This document shows, one piece after another, positions 1 through 7,838 of a DNA stretch of 64,000 nt. Source of the stretch: Oscillibacter sp. (GTDB lineage: Bacteria; Bacillota; Clostridia; Oscillospirales; Oscillospiraceae); assembly GCA_022795445.1 (NCBI GenBank), contig JAAWGR010000004.1, forward strand, positions 1 through 64,000, in the 5' to 3' direction. The stretch's first letter is position 1. Each line of letters begins with the position of its first letter. The notes under the pieces were generated by a model. It did not search any database. It saw only the letters and a list, made by a program, of their open reading frames with translations, and was not told where the DNA came from. Position numbers and translations under genes: made by a program.

Positions 1-68
1 CCCACCTGTTTCCGTCCAAGCAGACGGAGATGGCGGACAAGCTGGACTTTGAAAGGACGGGAGCATAA
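1..68 (+). CDS. C-terminal end of a tyrosine recombinase/integrase (partial)
   Basis: The frame open from the window edge ends in HLFPSKQTEMADKLDFERTGA followed by TAA at 66-68. The pattern HLFPSKQxEMAxKL is the usual end of phage or conjugative-element tyrosine recombinases, where it follows the catalytic Tyr; the Tyr itself lies outside the window. The stop overlaps the next start codon (TAATG), so the two genes are translationally coupled. Family assignment rests on about 20 residues only. An integrase here fits a mobile element whose other end lies upstream of the window. Confidence 0.55.
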   Translation, partial: HLFPSKQTEMADKLDFERTGA

Positions 69-271
69 TGTCAGCTAAGAATTTGGACAATCACAACCGT
101 TGGAGGAACAAGACCGTGGCGTTCCGGGTGTCGCCGGAGGAGGACGAACAGCTTGAGATTGCCGTCCGCTTGTCCGAGCTAACCAAGCAGGAGTACATCA
201 CCCGGCGGCTGCTGAACCGGGACATTGTAGTGCAGGGCAATCCCAAGGTCTACAGGGCCCTGCGTGACTAG
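68..271 (+). CDS. Small ribbon-helix-helix (MobC/Arc-like) protein of a mobile element
   Basis: This 67-residue basic protein has the layout of the ribbon-helix-helix proteins carried by Clostridial integrative elements. A beta strand (TVAFRVSPEE, residues 16-25) is followed by two helices containing EQLEIAVRLSELTKQEYITRRL, and then a short tail. Such proteins bind DNA as dimers and serve as relaxosome accessories, excision factors or repressors; which role applies here cannot be read from the sequence. The start codon overlaps the integrase stop (TAATG). It is followed by the broken AAA ATPase gene, and integrase - RHH - AAA ATPase is a familiar set on these elements. Confidence 0.6.
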   Translation: MSAKNLDNHNRWRNKTVAFRVSPEEDEQLEIAVRLSELTKQEYITRRLLNRDIVVQGNPKVYRALRD

Positions 272-341
272 CTCGCCGCCGTTCTGCGGCGAGTCAGGGA
301 TGGGGCTGGCATGGACGGCATGAAGGATGTTTGATAGATTG

Positions 342-830
342 ATGGATTCCAAAGAGACGAAAAGGACTGTTCCGCTTCCGTCTGTTGGCGCAGACGGAAG
401 CGGAACAGCCCAGTTCTCAAACACCTATTGCAAGTATACCAGAGGAAGGGGCTGAAAACAATCTGAGAAAAATTACCGAGAAATGCTGCGGCAAATGCAG
501 CGTATGAGAGGCCCTGACTATCTCCCTACCGTTTCCATGAATGAGCTTTACCAGAATGTTTATCAGAGCAGATCGCCCGTCATTGATGGTCTGCTCTACC
601 CTGGGACCTACCTCTTTGCAGGAGCGCCTTTACCGGATGTTCGGCACGGAGGGCACCAATGACCTTCTTTTTGTGATTCACGCCAAGCAGGTCGGCATCG
701 GGCTGGTGAAACAGCTAAAGCGATTCGTGCAGGAACACCCTGATACCAAGCTGATTATCATTGACATCCTTCAGAAAATTCGGGAGGCTGGCGGGGATAA
801 GTACAGCTATGCCAACGACTATTCGGTACA
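342..830 (+). pseudogene. Broken RepA-like AAA ATPase/helicase of a mobile element
   Basis: Fragments of a RecA-fold replicative ATPase can be read in two frames. One frame gives MDSKETKRTVPLPSVGADG, an in-frame TGA at 453-455, then NYREMLRQMQRMRGPDYLPT and GTYLFAGAP. After a frame change it continues as LQERLYRMFGTEG, then the Walker B-like KLIIIDILQKIREAGG and YSYANDYS, where homology stops near 830. The Walker A block (normally GAPKVGKS and about 40 following residues) is missing. The join sits on GCAGGAGCGCC (618-628), which reads as FAGAP in one frame and QER in the other. This suggests a deletion between two copies of that short sequence. The 3' half is replaced by phage tail DNA in the opposite orientation. 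Non-functional. Confidence 0.7.
364..411. repeat. Perfect 18-bp inverted repeat with 6-nt loop
   Basis: CTGTTCCGCTTCCGTCTG (367-384) is followed by TTGGCG and then its exact reverse complement at 391-408; G/C pairs extend the stem after one mismatch. There is no T-run after it, so it is not a classical terminator. It overlaps the first codons of the ATPase remnant (TVPLPSVGADG), so half may be ordinary coding sequence. It could act as an RNA hairpin at that gene's start or as a protein-binding site. Confidence 0.7.
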
Positions 831-951
831 TGGGGACGCTCCCCTTTGGCGTCGACAGAATGACAGCCACGTTGCGCAGGATTTCCTTTACCTCGTCCTC
901 TTCTTTCAGTTGGATGTTGGCAAGGTCCGTGGCGGATACGGTATATTCCAT
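828..951 (-). pseudogene. N-terminal remnant of phage baseplate gp25/GPW-like protein
   Basis: The minus-strand frame begins MEYTVSATDLANIQLKEEDE and continues VKEILRNVAVILSTPKGSVPMYR. This is the start of the gp25/XkdS-like baseplate wedge family of contractile tails, whose members usually continue with RDFG and more than 60 further residues. Here the family sequence stops at the Arg, and the remaining residues of the 78-aa ORF are simply the antisense of the AAA ATPase remnant. A ribosome site (GGGCGAGAGG) precedes the ATG, 12 nt after the LysM gene stop. It is a truncated end of the tail operon. Confidence 0.6.
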
Positions 952-963
952 CCTCTCGCCCCC

Positions 964-1547
964 TTATCCCGGAATGGTGAACGTCTGCCCTGGATAGATA
1001 AGGCTTGGATTTCCCCCTATCACGCCCCGGTTCGCTTCATAGATTTTGGTGTAGTCCGCGCCGCTCCCGTAGAACTTCTTGGCAAGGGTCCAGAGGTTGT
1101 CCCCCTTCTTGACGGTGTAGGTCGTCCCTCCGCCCCACCGCTTCCCCTGGTCGCCGCCGGTGCTGGTTGCGCTGGCGCAGAGGCGGGGGCCGCGCTGTCC
1201 TTGCTGGTGTTGTGGCTCTCGCCTTTCAGGTATTCCAGCAGCTCCGCCGTCACCTCCACGGCGTACAGATCCCCGTTCGCGTCCGTGTACTCCATCTTGG
1301 TCTTGTGGTCCTTGATGGTCCAGCGGTATTTCCCGTACCCCTTCCCGCCGATTACCAGGCCCACGGCCTCGCCGTCCCCGTTGAACACAGGGATGTACAG
1401 CACCAGGTCATTGACCTTTGGCATATACGGTTTGATAACCAGCTTGTGCCTGTGGTCCACATAGTCCGGGTCCATGGCCCTGTCGCCCTCCCACTCCGTT
1501 TCAAACTCCGTCCATTGCGGCACATCGTATGGGTAGTAGTGAATCAC
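964..1547 (-). pseudogene. Phage tail protein with C-terminal LysM domain, frameshifted
   Basis: A GTG start (MIHYYPYDVPQWTEFETEWE) opens an N-terminal domain of unknown fold of about 115 residues, then an Ala/Pro-rich linker. In that frame the sequence turns to nonsense ([11 protein letters not shown]). One frame over, it continues as [20 protein letters not shown] and [20 protein letters not shown], a clean LysM peptidoglycan-binding domain ending at TAA 964-966. The change of frame lies in the linker, most simply at the G5 run at 1185-1189. Tail proteins of the XkdP kind have this LysM-at-the-end design. The gene directly follows the XkdQ-like remnant and precedes the gp25-like one. If the indel is real, only the N-terminal domain is made. 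Confidence 0.65.
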
Positions 1548-1559
1548 ATCCTGACTGCA

Positions 1560-2230
1560 TCAGTAGTTCAGCACCTTCCGTATTCTGATTTGCGTGGTGT
1601 ATCCACCGCCGTCCACCGTATGGACCGCCCTTGTGACGATGTATTTCCCGTCCCAGCCTCCAAAGCCTTTGAGCTGGACCGTGACCCCGGCCACCAGCCC
1701 CACGTCTCCTGGCAGGGTGAACGTGGCGGTTTTCGCCAGTTTGTTGTGCAGGCGCAGGTGCTTCTTCGCCAGCGCTTCCGCCTCTCCGGCGCTCCCCACC
1801 TTGGCCGTTATCTCCAGGCATTGGTCCCCGGAAACGTCGGCGTCCTCCGCCGTTCCCTCGATGCACTTCCCCGTGTTCGGGTCCATGTAGCGGACCCGGC
1901 ACTTGGAATACTTGGTGTCCACCGAACCGGAGTGCAGCTTGTACTTGATGTACCCGCCCTTGGCTCCGTTCTCGATGGTAAGGACCGGCGCTTTCGCTTC
2001 ATACTCCGCCTGGTCATACAGCACAAGTTTCCCGTCCGTGGCATTGATGGAGATACCGGCGTCCTGGCATAGCTTTATGAGAAAGTCGATGTCCGTCTGC
2101 TTGGTCTGCTCCATCCGGTCGTAGGACAGGTTTGCGCTGGCTTCATACATACACGTCATGCCGCCGCCCGCTGCGATTTCCGAGGCGATACTGGACAGCG
2201 TGTAATTTTTCCACGCCTTGGATTTCTTGG
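1560..2230 (-). pseudogene. XkdQ / gpD-like phage tail hub protein, N-terminus lost
   Basis: The frame reads KAWKNYTLSSIASEIAAGGG MTCMYEASANL and runs to QIRIRKVLNY. The motif KAWxNYTLSxIAxEIA and the middle and C-terminal domains match the late-control gpD / XkdQ family that forms the hub above the tail spike. Upstream of KAW the frame hits a TAG within about six codons and the sequence merges into the tape-measure gene, so roughly the first third of the usual protein is missing. The listed ATG at 2159 is internal. The 3' end abuts the LysM gene. Confidence 0.6.
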
Positions 2231-2244
2231 TCTACCGCAGGCTC

Positions 2245-3597
2245 TTGGAAAAGGCGAGGCTTGATAGAGGCATACAGGCTTTGGAAGTCATCGTCCGTGG
2301 CGTTCAGGATAGCCAGCAGTCCGTTGTAGCCCCGCATACCCGCGATAGCCATAGCGTTGTTGACCCGCTCGGCCTCGGTCATTTCATCGGAATACCCCCG
2401 CAGGTCCTTCACTGTCTCCATCAGGCCCTTCATGGACCCGTCGAAGTTTACGGCGGAGTAATCCAGTTCTCCAAATGCTTCCGCCGTCAGCGTCACGCTG
2501 CCCAGCAGGCCGTTGAAGATATTGCGCAGGGCCGTTCTAGCGCGGGACCCCTTGACGGCGTTGTTCGCCATCAGGCCCACCATCACGGCCACGTCCTCTA
2601 CGCTGTATCCCAGTGCCCCCGCCACGGAGGAAGAGCTTTTGAACATCTCGCCCATGATGGAGATATTGGTGTTGGAGTTGGCCGTTGCCGCCGCTAGCAC
2701 GTCCGCAAAGTGCGCGGTGTCCGCTGCTCGCAGGCCGAACGCGGATAGGTTGTCCGTCACGATGTCGGACACTTGCGCTAGGTCCTCCCCGGCTGCTGCC
2801 GCCAGATTGATAACGCCGCTCATGCCTCCCAGCATTTCTTGGGCGTCCCAGTCTGCCATTGCCATGTACTCCATAGCGTTTGCGCTCTGCTGTGTGGTAA
2901 ACTTTGTTGTCGCGCCCAGCTCCTTTGCCTCCGCCGTCAGTGCCGACATTTTCGAAATGTTGGAATCCGCGATAGCTTCTACAGCTGACATTGCCTGCTC
3001 AAAGTTTCCTGCAACCTCGACGTACTCCGAATATGCGTCCGCGATTGACTTCATGGCTTCGGCAATCCCAGCGGCGGCAATGGCACCGCCCACCGCTTCG
3101 ATAGCCTGCACACCTGCGTTGCCAAATTCGCCCGCGCCCTTGGAGACTCTCTTCTGCTCTTCGGTCAGCTCTTTGATTTTGGCGGTCAGCTCCGCGTCCT
3201 TGTTGGCAAGGTCGGTTGTGCTTACCCCCGCCGCGTCCAGCCGGTCCTTCATCTCCTCCAGCTTTTGCTTCTGCTTTTCAAGCGCCGCCTCGGTGTTCGT
3301 GATGCGCTATTCCAGTTTGAGCTTTTCCCGCTCCAGCGCGGTTGTAGAGCCAGTGGTTTCCCCGATTTACTTGTTGACAAGTTCATACTGCCGTTTCAGG
3401 TTTTCCAGCTTTTGCGACGTATTCTGTACCGCCGCCTGCTTCTCATAGGCTTTCACGTCCCGCTGAATAGCCTGGAGGTTTTTGATTTCCGCGCCCAGCC
3501 GTATAAATTCCTGCTGTACCTTTGTGAACGTGCCGGAAAATCCGCCGTTCAGCACAGCGTTCAGAACAAAGTCAAACGAATACTGCTTTTGCGCCAC
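2245..3597 (-). pseudogene. Phage tail tape measure protein, interrupted and C-terminally deleted
   Basis: A GTG start at 3597 with ribosome site GGGAGGCG begins MAQKQYSFDFVLNAVLNGG. The frame is interrupted by TAA (3367-3369) and TAG (3307-3309) and then stays open through KMSALTAEAKELGATTKFTT and the PhageMin_Tail / TP901-type core (MAMADWDAQEMLGGMSGVIN, NNAVKGSRARTALRNIF). Because all three pieces share one frame, both stops look like point mutations of Gln-type codons. After DDDFQSLYASI the sequence runs into the hub gene, so the long C-terminal part that sets tail length is absent. Tape measures of this family usually exceed 600 residues; about 440 remain. Confidence 0.75.
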
Positions 3598-3612
3598 TTC
3601 ATCGCCTCCCTG

Positions 3613-3840
3613 TTATCCGCTTCCTGGAAGATTGAAAAGCATTTTCGCCTTTTGCCCCGCAAGGTGAGTTGGAATTTTTTCGGGTGTTTTCGGCTTTTTC
3701 TTCTCGTTCAATTCATTGGTGGCCTGAATCCAGCCGCCAAACTGCCAAAGTGGTACGCCCAGCCAATCCAGCGGCGAACCGCCGTTATGCCGCGCCAGAA
3801 GGATACATTGCTTTCGGAGCCAAAGCCCTTCTACTTTCAC
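3613..3840 (-). CDS. Small phage protein, possible tail assembly chaperone
   Basis: I place the start at GTG 3840 (MKVEGLWLRKQC), which overlaps the upstream stop as GTGA, rather than at the longer track start. The 75-residue product contains CILLARHNGGSPLDWLGVPL and a basic, Pro-rich tail (NEKKKPKTPEKIP). Position directly before the tape measure gene is where contractile-tail phages encode their assembly chaperones, which suggests that role; I do not recognise the sequence itself. Confidence 0.4.
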   Translation of the reverse strand: MKVEGLWLRKQCILLARHNGGSPLDWLGVPLWQFGGWIQATNELNEKKKPKTPEKIPTHLAGQKAKMLFNLPGSG

Positions 3841-4181
3841 TCCGCACGCAGCAAAAACCCCCGCGCTTTCCTCGTAATGGCCTGAAAAACGGTCAAAGGC
3901 ATTTCCTTGATTGCCCACCCGTCAATGACCCGCTTGCCCTTTTCGTCCCGTTCGGTGCAGGCCCTCGCCGCCATACTCGCTAGGAAGTCCCCGGTAAATG
4001 CCGGAGATTTCATCTTTTTTACATAATCGCTTATGGCTTTCCTTGCGTCTGCTTTTCGGTAGTAAGTTCCTTTTGCCGTTCTTTCGTTATAGGCGATTTT
4101 GTATCCCCATTGCGGCCTGTTTTGAAGCCTGCTTCCAATGTAGACGGAAACAATCTTGAAATCTTTGCAAAGAACCTTCAT
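3837..4181 (-). CDS. Hypothetical phage-region protein
   Basis: The start is placed at ATG 4181 (MKVLCKDFKIVSVYIG) because a strong AGAGGGGGG ribosome site lies just ahead. The track start at 4217 has none and overlaps the upstream gene more. The product is 114 residues, basic (KADARKAISDYVKKMKSP) and without membrane segments or a motif I recognise. It overlaps the next gene by 4 nt (GTGA), so it belongs to the tail operon. It could be a small DNA-related or morphogenesis protein; no function is claimed. Confidence 0.45.
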   Translation of the reverse strand: MKVLCKDFKIVSVYIGSRLQNRPQWGYKIAYNERTAKGTYYRKADARKAISDYVKKMKSPAFTGDFLASMAARACTERDEKGKRVIDGWAIKEMPLTVFQAITRKARGFLLRAE

Positions 4182-4183
4182 GC

Positions 4184-4400
4184 TTACGCCCCCCTCTGCA
4201 ATTCTTTGTTGATGCAATCGAAAATAAAGTTTTCCATTGCGAAACGGTGATCAGAATCCATGTTGCCGATATATCGGCTCACTTCCGCTTCCAGCCGGGC
4301 CGCGTCTATATCAGCGGCGTAATAGTTTTTATGAGAGGTACTTAGCAATGGTTGTCCGTGCAATTTGCTTTTCAAAGCTGGCAAGTTTAACCTTTTTCAC
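4184..4400 (-). pseudogene. Hypothetical small phage gene split by a frameshift
   Basis: A good ribosome site (AAGGAGGG) precedes GTG at 4400, giving MKKVKLASFEKQIARTTIAKYLS and then TAA at 4329-4331. The neighbouring frame takes over exactly there (HKNYYAADIDAARLEAEVSR ... NKELQRGA) and ends just before the next gene's ribosome site. The two halves read as one protein of about 72 residues broken by one frameshift. The track start at 4384 (TTG) has no ribosome site and is probably spurious. Family unknown. Confidence 0.5.
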
Positions 4401-4423
4401 GGTAGAACCCTCCTTCAAGGTAT

Positions 4424-4453
4424 AAAAAAATTAGCTTGCTGGTCGTAAGCTAA
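4424..4453 (-). terminator. A/T-rich hairpin with T-run (minus strand), or operator
   Basis: TTAGCTT (4431-4437) and AAGCTAA (4447-4453) form an inverted repeat with a 9-nt loop. Read on the minus strand it is followed by seven T residues, the form of an intrinsic terminator entering the phage remnant genes. It also lies about 65 bp upstream of the restriction-modification promoter, so a regulator site cannot be excluded. Confidence 0.4.
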
Positions 4454-4495
4454 CTGCTTCTTGCTCCCTGCAAACTAATAGTAACGGCTGCATAG

Positions 4496-4547
4496 TCTCA
4501 TGTTTTAGTGAGATTTTCTTGCTTTTTCATGTAATCTATGCTATAAT
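4496..4547 (+). promoter_or_regulatory. Promoter of the restriction-modification operon with upstream inverted repeat
   Basis: TTGCTT (4519-4524) and TATAAT (4542-4547) are separated by 17 bp, a good sigma-A promoter 33 bp ahead of the HTH gene. Just upstream, TCTCA (4496-4500) and TGAGA (4509-4513) form an 8-nt-spaced inverted repeat abutting the -35 box. That is a likely place for the encoded HTH protein to bind and control the operon (inference). Confidence 0.65.
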
Positions 4548-4579
4548 ATATTGCAAAAATGTAAATCGGAGGAACTGCA

Positions 4580-4807
4580 ATGCCTGTTTCCTATGATAAA
4601 CTTTGGAAAATCCTGATCGATCGAAAAATGACCCGCACAAACCTGAAAGATGCTTCCGGAATCAGCTTTAACATCCTCGCTAAAATGGGGAAAAACGAAT
4701 TCGTTTCCATGGAAAGCCTTTACAAAGTTTGTGCGGCGCTTAATTGTAATGTTAATGATATCTTAGACTTCTTGCCAGAAAGCGAGGGTACAGCAAATGA
4801 CATCTGA
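4580..4807 (+). CDS. Small Cro/C1-type HTH regulator of the R-M operon
   Basis: This 75-residue XRE-type helix-turn-helix protein (YozG-like small regulators) consists almost only of the DNA-binding domain. Helices 2-3 read MTRTNLKDASGISFNILAKM, followed by SMESLYKVCAALNCNVNDIL. It starts after a CGGAGGA ribosome site and overlaps the endonuclease gene by 11 nt. Many type II systems carry such a control gene first in the operon to delay nuclease synthesis after entry into a new host; that role is inferred from position. The alternative is a generic repressor that came with the cassette. Confidence 0.75.
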   Translation: MPVSYDKLWKILIDRKMTRTNLKDASGISFNILAKMGKNEFVSMESLYKVCAALNCNVNDILDFLPESEGTANDI

Positions 4808-7800
4808 AACGTTAAACGCCCTCAAATCACAAGTTGCCAGCTTGGTGCAGGTTTATCGCAGCCAGTTCCACCAATTCCAACAGGCATCTTACAACGAAAC
4901 TCAGGTACGCGTCGACTTTGTAAACCGCTTTTTCTGCCTCCTTGGCTGGGATGTTGACAACGAGCAAGGTCTTCCGCAGCACTTGCGTGAGGTAACCCAC
5001 GAGGCTACCGTCATTGTAAAAGAAAATGGAGTGGATCGCAGCAAAAAACCAGATTATTCCTTTCGGGTCGGTACAGAACCCCTCTTTTACGTGGAAACAA
5101 AAAAGCCGGCGGTTAACATCACCGTTGACACTGCGCCCGCGTTTCAGCTGCGCCGGTATGGATGGAGTGGCAATCGGAAGATTTCCGTATTAACAAACTT
5201 TACTGACTTCTACATTTATGACTGCACAATCCGGCCAGTCGAAAACGATGACGTTGGCATTGCTATGATTGCTCATTACCACTTTACAGAATATGTGGAC
5301 AAATGGGAAGAAATTTATGCGATGCTGTCCAAGGAATCGGTTTTGAATGGCAATTTTGATCGCCAATTCAGAACAATCAAAGACGCTTTTCGCCGGGAAC
5401 CCTTCGACCAATACTTTTTAGAGCAAATTCGGGCTTGGCGCAATCTGCTGGGGGAAGATATCCTCCTCCACCATCCTGACGTTGACCCCGAGACATTAAA
5501 TATCTTCGTCCAGCGTATTCTGAACCGAACTATTTTTCTCCGTATTTGTGAGGACCGCTGTTTTGAAAAGTATGAAACCCTGCGGAAGATCACCACCTAT
5601 CAAGCGTTAAAAGCATTGTTCGCAGCCTCCGATCAAAAATACGGTTCCGGCCTGTTTGTACTGCTGGGCGAGGACAGTCTTACCGTATCCGATTCGGTTA
5701 TCGTATCAATCTTCCAAAGTTTATACTATCCAAACAACTCCTATGAATTCAGTGTGATCGACCCATACATTATTGGGCAAATTTATGAGCTGTTCCTGGA
5801 TGAAACCCTGGTCATTCAGGATGGATGCCGCATTGCCACAGAAGAAAAACCGGAAGTCGTCGACTCCCAGGGGGCGGTAAACACCCCAAAAAATATTACC
5901 GACATTATTGTAGAAGATACGTTACAGCCCTTATACAAGAATAAATCGCCAGAGGAAACGGCACAGTACCGAATTGGGGATATTTGCTGCGGCTCCGGTA
6001 ATTTTTTGCTGTCCGCATTTGAATATATCGTCAATTTCTATATCGAATACTTTCTACAACATGATAAGGAACATGCTGTCCGCCGGGGATATATTTATCT
6101 GCTGCCCGGCAGCACAAATTATGCGCTTGCATATAGCCTCAAACGGTCCATCCTGAAAAACAATATTTTTGGCGTTGATATTGATCCGCTTGCTGTGGAA
6201 GTTTCAAAATTCAGCCTGTTGCTAAAGGTGCTTGAGAATTCGCCGCCTGAGGAAGTTGAGGCCTACCGGCTTCATTCGCATTGCAGGATCCTTCCTGACC
6301 TTGATGAAAACATCAAAAACGGCAATAGCCTTGTGGATGCTTCCTATGCACTTCTGAACCATGATGTATACAGCAATCTGCCTTTGCTGAATAAACTGAA
6401 AATGCTGGACTGGAACTCCGAATTCGATGGCGGGAAGTTCGATGCAATCATCGGAAATCCTCCTTATATCCGTGTTCAAAACATGGTACACTATTCTCGG
6501 GAGGAATACGACTTTTACAAGAGCGACCTCTCTCCTTATGTGACCGCGGAAACAGAAACTTTGGACAAATATTACCTATTTATCGAAAAAGGACTGTCCC
6601 TCTTGAATGACCATGGCGTTTTGGGATATATTGTGCCACACAAATTCATGAACATAAAATCCGGTGCACCCTTGCGGGAACTCCTTGCGAAACAGGCAAA
6701 TGTGCGGAAAATTCTGCATTTCGGTACCCATCAGGTGTTTGGAGGCCGCAGCACTTACACTTGCATCTTAATCCTCTCTAAGCAGCCAAACACCAACTTT
6801 GAAATTGGATTTGTGCAAAATTGGAACCGCTTCCTCTTTGAGCATCATACGGAGTGCCGGCCCTATCCCTCCGCCTACCTTTCAGGACAGGCTTGGTCCT
6901 TTTTGCCCCAAAACCTCGTTGAGCATTTGGAACGGATTGCCTCCTCCTGCACCCCGTTGTCCAGTCTGGCGGATATTTTCGTGGGCGTACAGACAAGCGC
7001 CGATAACATTTATATCATCCGTGCGGATCGGGAAGATCGTAACTTTATCTATTCTCATGACCGTGAAAACAGGGAATTTAAAATTGAAAAGGGTATTTTG
7101 CGGAAAAGTGTTTACGATACACAGCTTACTTGCTACAAAAAAATCAAAGCAAACTGCTATATCCTCTTCCCGTATACCTACAAACCGGGAAAGAAAAATC
7201 CCGTTTTGTTCAGTTTAGAGGAAATGTCCGGAAAATTCCCGAACGCATTGGCCTATTTACAGGATTTCCGTGAAAAATTAGATTTACGCAATATGCGTAA
7301 CCGCAGAGAACATGAGTGGTATGCCTTCGGACGCAGCCAGAGCATCCGGCGGTTTGTACGCGGCGAACACCTTGTATGGCCAGTACTGTCAGTGGGATCG
7401 AATTATGTCTATGACAATGAACAGGTTGTCTTCACCGGCGGCGGCAATGGCCCTTTCTATGGGCTGGAAATGAAAGCAGGCGCTGAGGAATCCATCTTCT
7501 ACATCCAGGCAGTCCTAAACCACTGGCTTATGGAACTCCTCGTCAAAAACACCGCCAGCACATTCCGGGGTGATTATTATTCTCACGGAAAACAGTTCAT
7601 TGCCACCCTCCCAATTTACAAAATCAACTTTGCCGACCCTGGCGAAGCCAAAATCCACCAAGAAATCGTTGAAAAAGTGCAGACTATCATGCGGCTGAAT
7701 GAACAGGCGGAAATCGCCCCAAACCAATCGCAGAGAACCACCATAGAACGCTCTACCAACGCAGTGCGGAAAATGCTGAATGGGCTGGTCGACCAGCTGT

Positions 7801-7838
7801 ATCAAGTGGAGCGGCAGGAAGACGAGGAAACCGTATGA
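4797..7838 (+). CDS. Type IIG restriction-modification enzyme, Eco57I-like
   Basis: This 1013-residue bifunctional enzyme cuts DNA and methylates adenine. The N-terminus holds a PD-(D/E)XK nuclease site: P85-D86, then FYVETKKP with E100 and K102. The central gamma-class N6-adenine methyltransferase has SAM motif I (GDICCGSGNFLLSAF, near residue 395) and catalytic motif IV (IIGNPPYIRVQN, near 550). The last third carries the TaqI-type target recognition domain. Length and order agree with Eco57I (997 aa). The gene overlaps its regulator by 11 nt and the following methyltransferase by 4 nt (ATGA). Both active sites look intact and I see no frameshift, in contrast to the decayed phage genes beside it. 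Recognition sequence cannot be read from the protein by eye. Confidence 0.88.
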   Translation: MTSETLNALKSQVASLVQVYRSQFHQFQQASYNETQVRVDFVNRFFCLLGWDVDNEQGLPQHLREVTHEATVIVKENGVDRSKKPDYSFRVGTEPLFYVETKKPAVNITVDTAPAFQLRRYGWSGNRKISVLTNFTDFYIYDCTIRPVENDDVGIAMIAHYHFTEYVDKWEEIYAMLSKESVLNGNFDRQFRTIKDAFRREPFDQYFLEQIRAWRNLLGEDILLHHPDVDPETLNIFVQRILNRTIFLRICEDRCFEKYETLRKITTYQALKALFAASDQKYGSGLFVLLGEDSLTVSDSVIVSIFQSLYYPNNSYEFSVIDPYIIGQIYELFLDETLVIQDGCRIATEEKPEVVDSQGAVNTPKNITDIIVEDTLQPLYKNKSPEETAQYRIGDICCGSGNFLLSAFEYIVNFYIEYFLQHDKEHAVRRGYIYLLPGSTNYALAYSLKRSILKNNIFGVDIDPLAVEVSKFSLLLKVLENSPPEEVEAYRLHSHCRILPDLDENIKNGNSLVDASYALLNHDVYSNLPLLNKLKMLDWNSEFDGGKFDAIIGNPPYIRVQNMVHYSREEYDFYKSDLSPYVTAETETLDKYYLFIEKGLSLLNDHGVLGYIVPHKFMNIKSGAPLRELLAKQANVRKILHFGTHQVFGGRSTYTCILILSKQPNTNFEIGFVQNWNRFLFEHHTECRPYPSAYLSGQAWSFLPQNLVEHLERIASSCTPLSSLADIFVGVQTSADNIYIIRADREDRNFIYSHDRENREFKIEKGILRKSVYDTQLTCYKKIKANCYILFPYTYKPGKKNPVLFSLEEMSGKFPNALAYLQDFREKLDLRNMRNRREHEWYAFGRSQSIRRFVRGEHLVWPVLSVGSNYVYDNEQVVFTGGGNGPFYGLEMKAGAEESIFYIQAVLNHWLMELLVKNTASTFRGDYYSHGKQFIATLPIYKINFADPGEAKIHQEIVEKVQTIMRLNEQAEIAPNQSQRTTIERSTNAVRKMLNGLVDQLYQVERQEDEETV

